Positions 33,774-46,904 of a DNA stretch of 64,000 nt are shown piece after piece. Source of the stretch: Protopterus annectens (Eukaryota > Chordata > Ceratodontiformes > Protopteridae). The notes under the pieces are model-generated. The model searched no databases, had not been told where the DNA came from, and was given only the letters and a program-made list of their open reading frames with translations. The stretch covers positions 632,175,493 to 632,239,492 of the forward strand of contig NC_056743.1 in assembly GCF_019279795.1 (NCBI RefSeq), given 5' to 3'. A program made the position numbers and the translations under genes. The stretch's first letter is position 1; each line of letters starts with the position of its first letter.

Positions 33774-34165
33774 CAGGTGGAATGTCTTGATAGTGGCAGT
33801 AACCATTTTTAGATGCTGAGACTGCGGCAATTGTAGATGCCATAAGACTGCACCACACAGTCATGTTTGGGAGGGGGAAACAGCAGCTGCAACAGTGGTT
33901 CACCCTGTGGTCAGACCTAGTGGCTACTGTAAGTATTCTGGAGCTGCATAGACACACCTATGCACAGGTCAGGTACAGGGCCACTGACCTAATCCACCAT
34001 GCCCAGCAAAGGGCTGCAGCTGTGGCTAGGGACCAGACAGCCACAGGTGGGGGTCCTGCTATGCAACCCCCACTTACACCAACAAAGGACTTCCTCACCA
34101 GCCTTGGGGCAGCCACCGCACCCCAGGAAACCATACAATCCTATGCCATGGAGGTGGGTGGCACA
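33774..34165 (+). pseudogene. Myb/SANT-like protein of a Harbinger-type transposon
   Basis: After an acceptor-like CTTTCAG, one frame from 33803 reads FLDAETAAIVDAIRLHHTVM, FGRGKQQLQQWFTLWSDLVA, TVSIL then RYRATDLIHHAQQRAAAVAR, DQTATGGGPAMQPPLTPTKD and FLTSLGAA. The F.D.E...V.A...H...FG opening, the W..L...V helix, and the closing ATGGGP..PPLTP motif are characteristic of the DNA-binding partner encoded next to Harbinger transposases. An upstream stop and the poor second Trp show decay. A donor-like GAGGTGGGT follows near 34149. The next coding-like block is at 35874. The matching transposase could be the broken one at 48600. Confidence 0.6.
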
Positions 34166-34229
34166 CAGTCAACAGGCGGGGAGCATCCAGGTAGGGTTCC
34201 AGTGGACATCACTTCAATACTGTATCATT

Positions 34230-34990
34230 AATTTTATTTATTTATTTTACATTTGTTGACCAAGAATGTTAGACTGAGCTGACACCCTTTTTCAGCAGAG
34301 GCACAGGGAGAAAAGCTCCAAATTAAAACAGACAAAATTAAGCTAAGATAATAAAATGGATATAACATTTCATTGTAATTTAAGATCACATGCAGTAGTC
34401 TAAAATAATTAATGTCAAAAGAAAAACAAGCTACAGTACTGAAATACAAATGTTGTATAATATAAATACAGTACCCGATGTTTTAGGTGGTAATTAAAGA
34501 AAATGGAAGGAAAAGGAAAGCGTAGAGATGACTTGGAGGGAAAGAAGGATAGAGCAGATCAAAGGTCATATAGGTTGGTTATAAGAGGAGACAGTGGAGA
34601 ATAAGGAGAAAGAGGGGTAAGTTAGTTAGATGAATATATTCAGAGAGGGTAAGAACAGTGGCAGATATATTGCTCTTTAAAGTACTCTTTTGGGTTCAAT
34701 TTAAATTGTTTGGGATGTGTGAGAGTTCTGATTTTGAGAGGGAGTTTATTCCATGCTATGGATGGGTAGTAGTTATATATGTTGCACCCTGATTTAGACT
34801 TGGGTTTGTAAATATTTAATAGATCTTGAGACAAGCTGCGGAGGTTTCTTGTAGGGGAGAAGTGGGAGATGAGATAATGTAAAGCTGGACAATAGGCTGG
34901 CTGATATAGAATTGAGTGTATGGCTTGAAGTTGTGAGAAGAGAAGTAGGTGAGGTAGTTCAAGCCAGTTTAAGTGTTTCAGAGAGAGAGA
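34230..34990 (-). pseudogene. 3' end of a LINE (RT C-terminus and tail)
   Basis: The minus strand at 34640-34834 encodes YNYYPSIAWNKLPLKIRTLT then HPKQFKLNPKEYF, the familiar WN.LP..IR...S...FK..LK.Y ending of Jockey/CR1/L2-group ORF2. The plus strand begins TTTTATTTATTTATTTTAC, the element's 3' tail. The 3' untranslated part resembles 45905-46750, so the two are one family, different from the CR1 above. Confidence 0.65.
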
Positions 34991-35717
34991 GAGAAAGTTT
35001 CATACTGGCATCCTTGGAGTATATGGATGCATATGTTAGGTCAAACTGCATTTATTGGTGGGGTTTTGTAATGCACACAAGTACACATCTATTGTGAATG
35101 ACAGCAAATTGTGTAGTATCAGAGTTTGTACTGTACAGGTTCAGAAATGCATCATATATCCTATACCAATGCCACATGTGAGAGTGCTGACAATACCACT
35201 GCCCCACAACTACATAGGTCCCTCTGGTCTGGTTGGAGAACAGCTGCCTGAACCCAGTGAGTATGGAAATGTCTTGTTGTGGCTCACCAATACCGTAGGC
35301 ATGTTAAGCACATGCATTTTGTCCATGCACACAACTGCTACTGTGAACCATATTGCAATATGCACATGTTCATTTGTGGTGGGGTTAACTGCAGTGCTTC
35401 ACAGTGGTCATCAGAGGAGTCTATTTACAGGAGCTGTAACATACTGACACTTATGTTTCTTTAGGTGTTGCCACTGTGCTATACAGGAGTACATCAATAC
35501 TGTGTACATAGGTGCAGTGTGTGTTAGGTGAAGGTCCATTACATACTACCACTCCACGTATCTCAGAAGTGTATATTAGTAGCAACATTAAGTGGATACA
35601 GCTGCACTGCATGCTATTCAGGGCCTGTCCAGATTGTGTCTGTTGTGGTCTGATTATGTGTTGTGCATGTCATCATTCAGAAATTGTGTGGTCTGTATAA
35701 TGCATTTGTGCCACCTT

Positions 35718-35719
<2 letters not shown>

Positions 35720-35763
<44 letters not shown>

Positions 35764-35781
35764 TGTGCGTGTGCGTGTGTG

Positions 35782-35816
<35 letters not shown>
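35720..35816. repeat. (GT)n microsatellite with GC variants
   Basis: GT run interrupted by GTGGTGTGCGTGTGCG near 35760. The interval 34991-35719 before it holds no recognisable gene. Confidence 0.9.
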
Positions 35817-35873
35817 CAGCAAACATTATAGTGTTGCTATTAATTTACAAATGTTGTCTTCCCCTCAAAGGTG

Positions 35874-36700
35874 AACATGGGGTTTGGGGTCTCTCCCCCT
35901 CACAACCTGATGTCAGTGTCTTAGTGGACTCAGATGATGATGGTGCTCAGAGTGAGGCACAGATGGGGTTGTCAGGGGCTGAATCTGTGCCATTGGTTAG
36001 CATCTCACTTTCACCCAATATGTCCCTGCACAAAGTCAGTATGCCCTCACATGCCCAGTTCCCAGCAGCCACAGATAATGGACAGTTGGAGGGTGGTGGT
36101 ATGAAACAGGCTAGTGTGGTGACTATGGCAAGTATGAGTGTAGACACTAGCCATAGCCAGAGAACAGGCGAGGTCCCACTCAGGCAGATGGACAGGGATG
36201 GTTGAAAGAGGACTGCTGCCCATCAAGCCCCTGTCACAAGTGTCACAGCAGGTATCACCAGATGCATGTTTTGGTCCATCATGGAGGCACAGACATATTC
36301 TGAACACAACAACAGACAGATGCTACGGGTCATGAATGTAACACATCCTGCCATGCATGACGGCCTCCCTGGCCTTGGTGATGCCATATGTTATTATGCT
36401 GATGTTGTGAATAGATGGTGGGGTGAGACATTATCTTTGCTCGACCATACAATGTCTGTGCTTGAGCATGTGGTGGGAGTAGGGCGTTGGCCATGTGGAC
36501 ATAGGTCAGCAACAAGATCAGCTGAGAGTCCACATGGCCATGCACATTCACACTCCAATAATGGCAGTACCACCAGCACTACCAAAGGGAGGGTGCTGTG
36601 CACACCACAATGGAGCAGGCCATGGGCACATGGTCCTGGCTGGTCCTGTCAGGGACATGGATCCAGCAGACAGTAGTCACCATCAGAGGGGAGTAGTAGT
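35874..36700 (+). pseudogene. downstream exon block of the Harbinger-type Myb-like gene
   Basis: A CTTCCCCTCAAAG acceptor precedes a frame reading QPDVSVLVDSDDDGAQSEAQ, MGLSGAESVPLVSISL and on to a TGA at 36203. The same frame then resumes SIMEAQTYSEHNNRQMLRVM, DAICYYADVVNRWWGETLSL and LDHTMSVLEHVVGVG. An acidic/Ser-rich linker followed by a helical, Leu-rich C-terminus suits the second half of a transposon Myb partner. Linkage to 33774-34165 is inferred from order and strand only. Confidence 0.45.
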
Positions 36701-36949
36701 GCATCTGGCCTTGGGCCTGGTGGTGCCAGTGAGACTCCTGGCAGAACCAGTTCCTGTGTCCATGGCCAGAGACAGTGAACTATACATCCTGCCATGTATG
36801 GTCCATGGCTGTTCAACATACCCCTGTGTAGGGCAAGCATATGACTTGACTGTGTGCATACAAACACTCACACATCTCTATCACAGGCAGGTCACCACCA
36901 GACACACACACAGCTCCTCTGCATGACCCAGTTGAACACCACCCTTCCA

Positions 36950-36951
<2 letters not shown>

Positions 36952-37014
<63 letters not shown>
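36952..37014. repeat. (CA)n microsatellite
   Basis: Pure CA run of about 62 bp. No gene was recognised between 36700 and 37247. Confidence 0.95.
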
Positions 37015-37017
<3 letters not shown>

Positions 37018-37247
37018 GTCAACCATATGGCCCAGCCTAGGCCTCTGGAAAACCCACACCATACCCTGTGCATGTAATGATATCTGTGTCACATCTGTGT
37101 TATCCATACCATCGATGCATGAGCATGCTAATATGGGTCTGATGCACAGGGTGAATATAGTACAGTGTAGTAATGTAATGCTGTCTAAGGTACTATCTGC
37201 TGGCAATTGTTATGGCTACACATCAAAGTGTATGTACCTTTTTAGCC

Positions 37248-37659
37248 GGGTCTATATGAAAAGACTGAAGAGGTGTTTCAGCGGACACCTCCTGGTCGAC
37301 ACGTAATGAGCGAATGCGCTAAAGTGTGAATGCTCAAAACAGCAGTTTCTTTCCCTAGGAAAGAAACCGCTAGCACAAACATACACACATACTTTAAAAC
37401 ATAACAATGTGGGGGCCTTCGCCCCCACAACCCCCAATGTGGTGGGCTGTACCCCCCACACCACCCCCTAACTAAATATGCCGACTCCAAGATCACACTA
37501 CAGTGAGGAAAAGGGTGAACACATGGGGATGGTCAACTGATTTCTTTCCCAGGTGAAGTAATTGCTGTTTTGAGCATTCGTGCTTTAGTGTGTTCGCTCA
37601 TTACGTGTCGACCAAGAGGTATTCGCTGAAACACATCTTTGGTCTTTTAATATAGACCC
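37248..37659. mobile_element. long palindromic MITE with GGGTCTATA ends
   Basis: The ends GGGTCTATATGAAAAGAC and GTCTTTTAATATAGACCC extend inward as CACGTAATGAGCGAATGCGC paired with GTGTTCGCTCATTACGTGTC, a TIR of over 100 bp. Flanks TTTTAGCC (37240-37247) and TTTTAGCT (37660-37667) form an 8-bp target duplication with one mismatch, pointing to hAT. The interior has the CACACTACAGTGAGG and C-rich hairpin shared with the MITEs at 3719 and 27366. Confidence 0.82.
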
Positions 37660-38400
37660 TTTTAGCTATGATGCATTATTGCTGTTAGTACTGCTGACTG
37701 ACTGTAGTCTTACATACTGTATTCTGTTTGTGTTCCAGGTGTCTGTATGTCTGCAAGCTGTGGGCCTGCTGATATTACCAATGATGAATCTGGTGGACTG
37801 GAAACATAGTGACCTTTTAATAGCCAAGGTACAGCTATATATGTACATGTTTACCAGGTATGTATGCATGCAATAGTGTGTGAAGGGCAATGGGGGCAGA
37901 CAGTGTGGCCTTGCATACATACCCCTTGACACTGCCAGCTAGCCTTCATGCATGTCACCTGGGTGTTCCCTAGTACCACAGGCTCCTACATAGAGAAGAG
38001 GTTACTGGAGTACTGACACTAGGTCCCTCACAAGCCTAGACATTACTTTAACTCCAACAGATTCACATGTCAGCACCCATTACCCCTGCCATTTCTTTCC
38101 CATCCGCACAACCTTGATTCAGTTGATTAGGGTATGCATGATACTGTGTTTGACAGGTTTGGAGAGTGTATTCCTGACACAGGTTAGCCTGTATTAGCCT
38201 AACCTGACAATCACCAGCATGTGTGTCTGCTATCTCATATGCAAGTCTGGCCTCTTGTGCTGATAGTGCACACAGAGTCATAGTCTTGTACATGGTGCAG
38301 CTGTAGAAGGGCTGAGCACAACCTCTACCTGCCCAGTTTTACAAATGATAGTGCTAGATACATAACACAAACACCACAGTGGTAATGTAGTGTTGCAGTG
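37660..38400. other. interval between the MITE and IR3, no gene recognised
   Basis: Short frames only (for example 37666-37932 minus and 38063-38293 minus), none with a motif. It may be the outer continuation of the IR3 left arm, whose partner would lie beyond 64000. Confidence 0.45.
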
Positions 38401-38569
38401 TCTGCCACTACTATTCAGGTGGGTGACAATTGCAGTGGCTGTTAGGATTGTCAATGGTGGGTTCAGAGGCCCTTAAGATGGCAGAGCCATCTAAAACACA
38501 CACACACTGCTGCGTGGGGACATGCATTGAAACACACATGCACACAGAGTTGACACTTCTCATATTAGA

Positions 38570-40740
<2,171 letters not shown>

Positions 40741-41248
40741 ACACATTGGGGCTCACCTTCATGCTGGCACATGTGACTGGGTACAACTGGTATGCAACTG
40801 TCCACAGCAGGACATCAGTATATCCCTTTCAGGGTATCCCTGTCTATGACTCACTCTGTGTGTATGTCTTCCTGTGTCTATCTCTTTGTCACTGTCTGTC
40901 TCTCTCTGCCCCATGTCTATGTGTGTGCATGCTTGAAATATTGTTATATGTTGCCAATATATATGTCTATGTATCACATGCAACAGATGCAGATATATCA
41001 CATATGGGCCATCTACAGCTAGCTGAGGGCAATCCTGTCTGAGGGGTGTGGGTAGAGACAGTTAAGGTGTGCATAGCTGTCTGTATGCAAAGCGATATAT
41101 GCACAATACAGTTATATATTCCAATGTGAATTTAGACATGGGCTGTAATTCTCTGTGTATGAGCATGCCCATTATGACCTTCTATAGTAAGAGTGAGACT
41201 CCCGACCAGGGATAGTTGTACTCTGGTCTGGGTTTTGTGTGTTACAGC

Positions 41249-41573
41249 CATACTTGTCAACCTGCTATTGCAAGAAATCTGGAGATAGCCTGGCAAAATG
41301 GGAGGACAATGGCTAAACATAGGGCGATACTGTAAATATTGCTCTTATTAACATAGAAAGTTGCTAGAGTAACAAGGTTTTTTAGCAGACAACTTCTGAC
41401 ATATATGATGTCTGATACTGAAATGTATTGTGTCATTACTTACTGACAGATATCCTGATATCATCACAGTGATTTACTTGAGAAATACAAGATGTATGCT
41501 GCACAGGCCAAAACTGTGAGCCAAACTACAGACTTTCTTGCCCAATCCGGATGGTTGAGAGGTGTGGCTACAG
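41249..41573. mobile_element. hAT-like MITE, CATACCTCTCAAC family (IR3 left arm)
   Basis: Starts CATACTTGTCAACCTG, has AAATCTGGAGATAGCC inside, and ends CCGGATGGTTGAGAGGTGTG. Its mirror partner in the right arm is 61898-62138, with matching flanks (GTTACAGC here, GGCTGCAGC there). Confidence 0.7.
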
Positions 41574-41579
41574 CCGATT

Positions 41580-41700
41580 GGGTGATGAAGCTGTGTAAAC
41601 AGTCCAACATCTCATTGATATACTGGCTGGGGATCTCCTGCTTGTGTGGTATTCTTCTTAACTGAAAAGCCATATCCTGCTGTGAGTACAGAGTGCATTC
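41580..41700 (-). other. conserved short coding-like block in IR3 arms
   Basis: The minus strand reads QDMAFQLRRIPHKQEIPSQY then INEMLDCLHSFITQ. The right-arm partner (61790-61900 plus) reads QDMTFQVRRIPHKQENPSQY then ITKFLDCLHSFISQ. Nucleotide identity is roughly 88 percent by eye and the frame is open in both. I do not recognise the peptide. It could be an exon of the element carried by the arms. Confidence 0.35.
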
Positions 41701-41817
41701 TGCTGAGCAGAGATGTCCATTATATGTGTGGTATATTGCACATGGCACTGTGATTTCCAGCTATGTCAGTGGCAGAGCAGTACAGAGTAATGTGGTAAAC
41801 CACTGACAGACATTTGT

Positions 41818-42740
41818 TTATGGGTTGATAGGTTGATATGAGGTTAATAGTCTGTTGGCCTTGAAGCCCTTATAACCCTCACAAATGAGAGTGTAGCCCA
41901 TGTTAAGACATGTCAGCATCCAGAGCCCCTGTCCAGCAGGGACACAGGTGGAATCACAGGACTGTATTTTGCTTCCCATGCATTTATACAGGAAACACTT
42001 CACAAGAGGTATTGAGGCACTCAGCTTGATGTGGACAGGGAGTGTAGTGTACAGATGGGGAAGTCTGTTGGACATGTATCTGTCACACCAACAAGCCGTA
42101 TTGATATCACAGACCATGTTGATGGTGCGCCTACAGGTTGTTCGAGTGGGCCTTGCCTTCCTGATGTGCAACAGTCCCATCAAGGCAGAGTCTGGATTGC
42201 TATGTATGCCAGACAGAGGTCACCTCTGAGGAGTGTGTATGGAACTGAGTACAGGGACAGTGCTGTTAGCTTATCTGTGTAGGGTAGGTGTTTGGGGTCC
42301 TGGAATCTCCTGGTGAGGAACCTCTGTGATCTCTCCAGCTGCTGCATGTGCTTTGTGAGGTACATGCCAAAGGGGGCGTTGTACAAAAAAAATGGCCTTA
42401 AAAGCTTAGAATACATGGATCGTATGACCTCTTTGTCCCTGGATGTGATACTCTTACTTTTGAGTTGGCCCATCTATTAAGCTTTCTGTATGAAGGAAGC
42501 AACATGGTGCACAGACTTCAGGTTGCTATCAACTTGGGTGGCCAAATGCCTCAGTACTTATTGTGTATGTAGGACATTGTTAATGTGACAATATGTAGGG
42601 ACATCAGTCTCCCCAATGGAGATGATGATGTATCTGCAGGCATTCAGCTTGAGGCCATGTTTCTGGCAGCAGTCATTTCTTTTGGTGAGACCCTGTTGTA
42701 GGATGTCCACATCACTTTAGGTATTGATAACTGAAACGTG
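41818..42740 (-). pseudogene. CR1-type LINE 3' fragment (IR3 left arm)
   Basis: The minus strand encodes LLRPFFLYNAPFGMYLTKHM, QQLERSQRFLTRRFQ and MMGLLHIRKARPTRT then CWCDRYMSNRLPHLY, the RT thumb and C-terminus of the CR1 family seen at 20203-25335. Its 3' tail faces 41818 (GGGTTGATAGGTTGATATGA). A related copy lies at the mirror place in the right arm (60300-61205). Catalytic motifs are not included. Confidence 0.8.
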
Positions 42741-42934
42741 TTTGCATACTTTATACTGGTGTGCTGCAGATGCTGCCTGTATGATTGACTGCCTATGACA
42801 TATTACACCTGCCAGCTATATTACTTGAGGGGTTTGACTGGGCCATTGTGAGTGGCAGAGTCCATATTAGTGATTTGTAGTTTATTTCCTTTATTCTTCT
42901 ATTTCATTTTATTCCCCTCTATTCCTTCTGTGTT

Positions 42935-44150
42935 TAAGCCCTGCAGCATGCCACGCAAAATGTTTTAGCTAGTGTAGTAGACACTGCTGAGCCGAAAGGC
43001 CCTCCCCTGGACATGAACATGCTTATCATTTCTTGAACCAGCTAAGCACAGCTAAGCAGCCTCAGACAAAGGCTCTTGCTTAGTTATGCTTAGCTGAGTG
43101 CAAATAGGATCCGTGGAGCTCCAATGTGCTTACACCAAGCCCCCTTTTCATGTCAGCTGCTTCTTATGTTTACACCACCACATTATAGCTCGTACATTGT
43201 TAGGTACCTGTCGACATAGTCTTTCATTTTGCCATTTAATAAAGCTAGCTCATTTACATACTCCTTCTAGATTATACCCTAGTTACACCACTACACCAGA
43301 GCCTATGTCCGTAGCAACCACTGTTACCTGTTATTCTTATGAGTCTGCATGATACCGCTATAATGGCAAAATTCGTTTCACATTTTATTGACTTTTTACT
43401 GTTTTTTTTTTTAATTTCTGCCACTGCTCTCTGTTTAAATGGCCAACATTGGCCAAAAAAATAGATTATTGAAAATTTAAAACACTTTGGCATGACAATG
43501 GCCATAGTTTTGGCCATTGGCATGCCTAATAAACAATGCATGCCTTACTTTGATCTGTTATGTAACTGTTTTAATTTTTGCAGAAATGTACATGGTTACT
43601 AACCAAATACATTTCTGCTGTGGATATGGCTCCAACATGGGTGCCTGTCTGCTTGCTGGATCTTTAAAATCACCTCATTTGCATGGTTTTCACTAGCAAA
43701 TGAGGTGATTCACATTATTACATTACATGTGTGTCAGAATAGTGCTGGGGGCTCATGCACACCCTCAGCCTTGTTTACTGGATCGCACAGGCTCCGAACT
43801 CTTTGTTTGAGCCATGCCACTATGCTTACATGGAGATTAGTTCTGTGTAAGCTTTATTAAATCCTGGGGACTGTGTTTACTGTGACTTATAAAATTCACT
43901 TTAAGACCTAGAACCTAAATAATACTAACACTATAAAAATAGTTTGTGCTGAAGAGTTTGCCATGTATCCCTTTTTCATAATCCCTATGGTTTCAGAGAT
44001 ATGAACATTTGTTTGAATTGTGAGGGCATAATTTGATTATATGAAAAGGCTTAGGCTCTGCCCATTGGAAGTTAACAGTCCAAACTTCCTGAGCTCCATT
44101 GGACTGAATGAGTTAAATCATGCTACACGTTAGAGTATTTTTACTTTTAA
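42935..44150. repeat. IR2 left arm (inverse of 46905-48260)
   Basis: Inverted matches include GCAGCATGCCACGC (42945) with GCATGGCATGCACCG (48233), GGCCCTCCCCTGG (43000) with CCAGGGGAGGGCC (48181), GCTAAGCACAGCTAAGCAGC with the GCTTAGC words near 48095, AATGGCCATAGTTTTGGCCA (43498) with 47530-47550, and TCCATTGGACTGAATGAGTT (44097) with AACTCATTCAGTCCAATGGA (46956). Arms are about 1.2-1.35 kb. Confidence 0.87.
43035..43100. repeat. GCTTAGC motif cluster (IR2 left)
   Basis: CCAGCTAAGCACAGCTAAGC, TTGCTTAGTTATGCTTAGC and TGAGTGCAAATAGG repeat the vocabulary of the IR1 clusters. The mirror is at 48085-48130. Confidence 0.6.
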
Positions 44151-44790
44151 TAATGTAAAAAAAACTGCTACACTAAACTAATCAGTTAGTGCAATGAGCT
44201 AAAACAGCTGCTGTCTATGTCAAGAGTGCAAGTTCATAATTCTTATCCCCCTTTACTTTATTACTTTTTTACACACATAGATAATATTTGTATAGAATTT
44301 CTACTCTCTAGTGGTAGTACAGAGGACTAGTATACTCTGTGGGTATGTTGAAGGGACAGGGATTGAATCTTTTTAAGTGCCCTTTAGGCACAATATAAAG
44401 AATCATCCCTGGTGTTTAATTTGCCACCCCTGCATGTCTTCCTGCTGCAAATCATTGTTCTATTTTTTCAGTGCCATTAAGGCAATAAATAAAGAGTTAT
44501 TTCTAGTGTCTAGTGTTTCTCTCCACTCCAGTCATTTATGCTGTAAAACATTGTTCTACTTGTTTAAGTGCCTGTAATGGATGACATAAAGAGTACCACA
44601 GGTATCTAATGATCCTCACCAAGGTTGTAGGATTTACTCATTAGTTTAGGGGAGTGTGGATATATGATATCCCCCCACCCCAGAATGCCTCATCAGCATT
44701 TAGCATAATCATGGAGATAGTCCACCTTGGTGTTGTATGCCTTTATGCTAAATCACCATTGTAGGGCTGTCTCTAAATTGGAAATGGTTA
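44151..44790. repeat. IR2 spacer, outer part: tRNA-like and tandem units
   Basis: CAGTTAGTGCAATGAGCTAA with GTGCAAGTTCATAATTC (44180-44245) resembles the tRNA-like sequence at 14590. From 44370, two or three units of about 110-130 bp share CAAATCATTGTTCTATTTTT or AAAACATTGTTCTACTTG, GTGCC and ATAAAGAGT. No gene was seen. Confidence 0.45.
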
Positions 44791-45490
44791 TGGTGAGGTA
44801 GACATCATGTGTACACCTTGCAGTAACCTTTCTGAATTCACTCCTGAGTTATTGAGAAATAAGAGATAATGTTTATTTTTGTGTACAAAAGCCATACAAA
44901 TATTAATGTCGCTTTCTATTAATTTGTTGTAGTAAGAAGAAAAAATTGGCAACTTCAATTTTAAAGTCTCATAGAAGGACAAGATCTTAATATGAGGAAA
45001 ACCTTTTTACAATTCACACATTAATTAAGAGATTATTATTCATCATAGGAAAGTTGGGAAGCTGATGATGTATCTTATTTAGTCAGTTCAGATTATATTC
45101 CTGAGGTCAGTACAATATCAGTTCTTAAAGGAGTCCCATTTTGGAGATAAATTGCTCAACGTCTAAAATAAAAACAAAAATTGACAAAAGAAGAATGTTA
45201 GGAAAACATTCCTGAAATGTTATTGAGGACATTTAAACCTTAAGGGTAAATTTGTACGCCAAGTAAAACTGACAATAATCCAAATGAGGGGCAATCAATC
45301 CCACTGAAAGAGGAAGAAGTGTTATAATTCTTTATAATTTCAGAGAAGAAAAAATCACACATCTTCAGACCACCTTTCTGTTTTGCATTTGGCAAACTGT
45401 TCTTATTCATTCCATGTTTTTTGTCCCATATGAGAGTAGACAGCATCCATTTGCGAAGATGGAAATAGAATTATTGCAAAAAAGAAAATG
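44790..45490 (-). pseudogene. L1-like ORF2 C-terminal fragment
   Basis: The minus strand at 45240-45446 reads LIWDKKHGMNKNSLPNAKQK then GGLKMCDFFFSEI, which matches the FIW..K..RI....L..PK..GGL..PD.. segment at the end of L1/Tx1 ORF2. The remainder down to 44790 continues with many stops. It is short and old, in the IR2 spacer. Confidence 0.55.
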
Positions 45491-45527
45491 TTCAATGAAT
45501 AAGTGTGGCTGTTAAATGAATATCAGT

Positions 45528-45766
45528 TGTTGTTGTGTCTTTAGGCTTTTCCTGGTTAGGGGTCGCCACAGCGGAACTCTGGTCCGCTAATGATTGGCAG
45601 CAGATTTTTACGTACCATGTTGCCGGCTCTGATGCACAACCTTCAACGAAGGTACGCCCATTCACGCATGTCTCCACATAGAAGACGCTCCAGCTGAGAA
45701 TCGAACAGGACAATGTCTTACTGTGAGGCGACAATGCTACCGCAGCACCACCACCGCGGTTCCATT
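45528..45766 (-). mobile_element. V-SINE-like tRNA-derived SINE
   Basis: Read on the minus strand: a tRNA-like head (GTGGTGCTGCGGTAGCATTG, then TCGCCTCACAG, then a GTTCGATTCTC B box), a middle segment with TATGTGGAGACATGCGTG, and the tail CGCTGTGGCGACCCCTAACC then AGGAAAAGCCTAAAGAC with an (AAC)n end. AATGAATATCAGT (45515-45527) and AATGAATACCAGT (45767-45779) form a 13-bp target duplication with one mismatch. Confidence 0.88.
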
Positions 45767-45829
45767 AATGAATACCAGTATGTGACTTTTTATGTACTTT
45801 AGCATGTATATAGTTAATATTTTCATAGG

Positions 45830-45890
45830 TTTATAGGTTCATGGGTACTTACTAGGATTACGATACACGAGGATCTTAAGGAACATAGTC
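45830..45890 (-). repeat. CR1 3' tail remnant
   Basis: TCATAGGTTTATAGGTTCAT then TACTTACTAGG is the minus-orientation CR1 octamer tail and the start of its 3' untranslated part. Nothing further upstream is recognisable, so this may be the tail of a CR1-dependent SINE or a very short LINE. Confidence 0.6.
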
Positions 45891-45904
45891 TTCCCTCCCC
45901 ATTG

Positions 45905-46750
45905 TAGTTTTTATTTATTATTGACATTTGATTACTGGGAAAGTCTGTCTAGGTAGGACTCCATTTCCAGCAAAAGCCCAGGGATAAAAAGCTCCAAAGT
46001 ATTACAAAGTATTTAAGAGCGATAATTTTACAATCTTCAAAAATAATGCAAAAATATCTAGATTTTAAGTAATTATACCAAATTATGCATAATATGAAAG
46101 CAATGGTTAAGAATAGATACACATTATATGACACTGAATGAATATTTAGAGAAATTGTACCCAGTTTATAGAGTAATTAAATGTTATTTAGTGTAATATA
46201 AACAGGAATTGCAATATGAATTGGTAAAAAACAGGCTTATGGTATATTTTGAGAAAACCAGGGAACAGAAATGGCTAGAAGTAAGGAAATGAGTGACAAA
46301 GGGAGAGTAAGGAGATGTAAGGTATGAATCGGTATTTGTTCACATTTAGAAATATAGTTATCCTGGTGTTGAGCAAGGACAGAGCCAGATTTTGTATGGA
46401 AAGTCTTTCAGAATAGTTTTAAAGGATGGGAGGGAGGATATGGATTGATGACTACAGGTAAGGAGTTCCAGGCATTAGCAACATGGTATAAGTACAGACA
46501 ATGCCCAGCAGATTTGATAGGTTTGTGGACAGACAGGAATTTTTGGTGACTGGATTGTAAGCATCAACTGGGAACATAGTTGTGTAGAATGTTATTTAGC
46601 TCTTGAGAAGCAGATAGATGTTGGATAATTCAATAGATGGTAAGAAGCTATGTGTATGTACTAATGCATGGGGTAGTTCTAACCAATTTAGGATTTTTAG
46701 TGCTATACAGTGGTGGGCTATGAAAGGGTATTACATGCAAATGTAGCATC
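45905..46750 (-). pseudogene. LINE 3' fragment, same family as 34230-34990
   Basis: The tail TTTTTATTTATTATTGACAT, the following GGGATAAAAAGCTCCAA (compare GGAGAAAAGCTCCAA at 34310) and the GAGTTCCAGGC region correspond to the LINE relic at 34230. The coding part near 46400-46560 is decayed, with no long frame. Confidence 0.55.
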
Positions 46751-46904
46751 CTTATTATAGCATTCTTCTCCAAGTTTTGATTCTTGTGATGCTTGAAGGG
46801 TAGTGAGGATAGGAGCACCATCACCATAAAGAAGTATGGGGAGGAGATAAGTAGTGGCAAGTATAGCATTAGTTGCATTGGTGAGAACATTTTTGGCATC
46901 CTTA

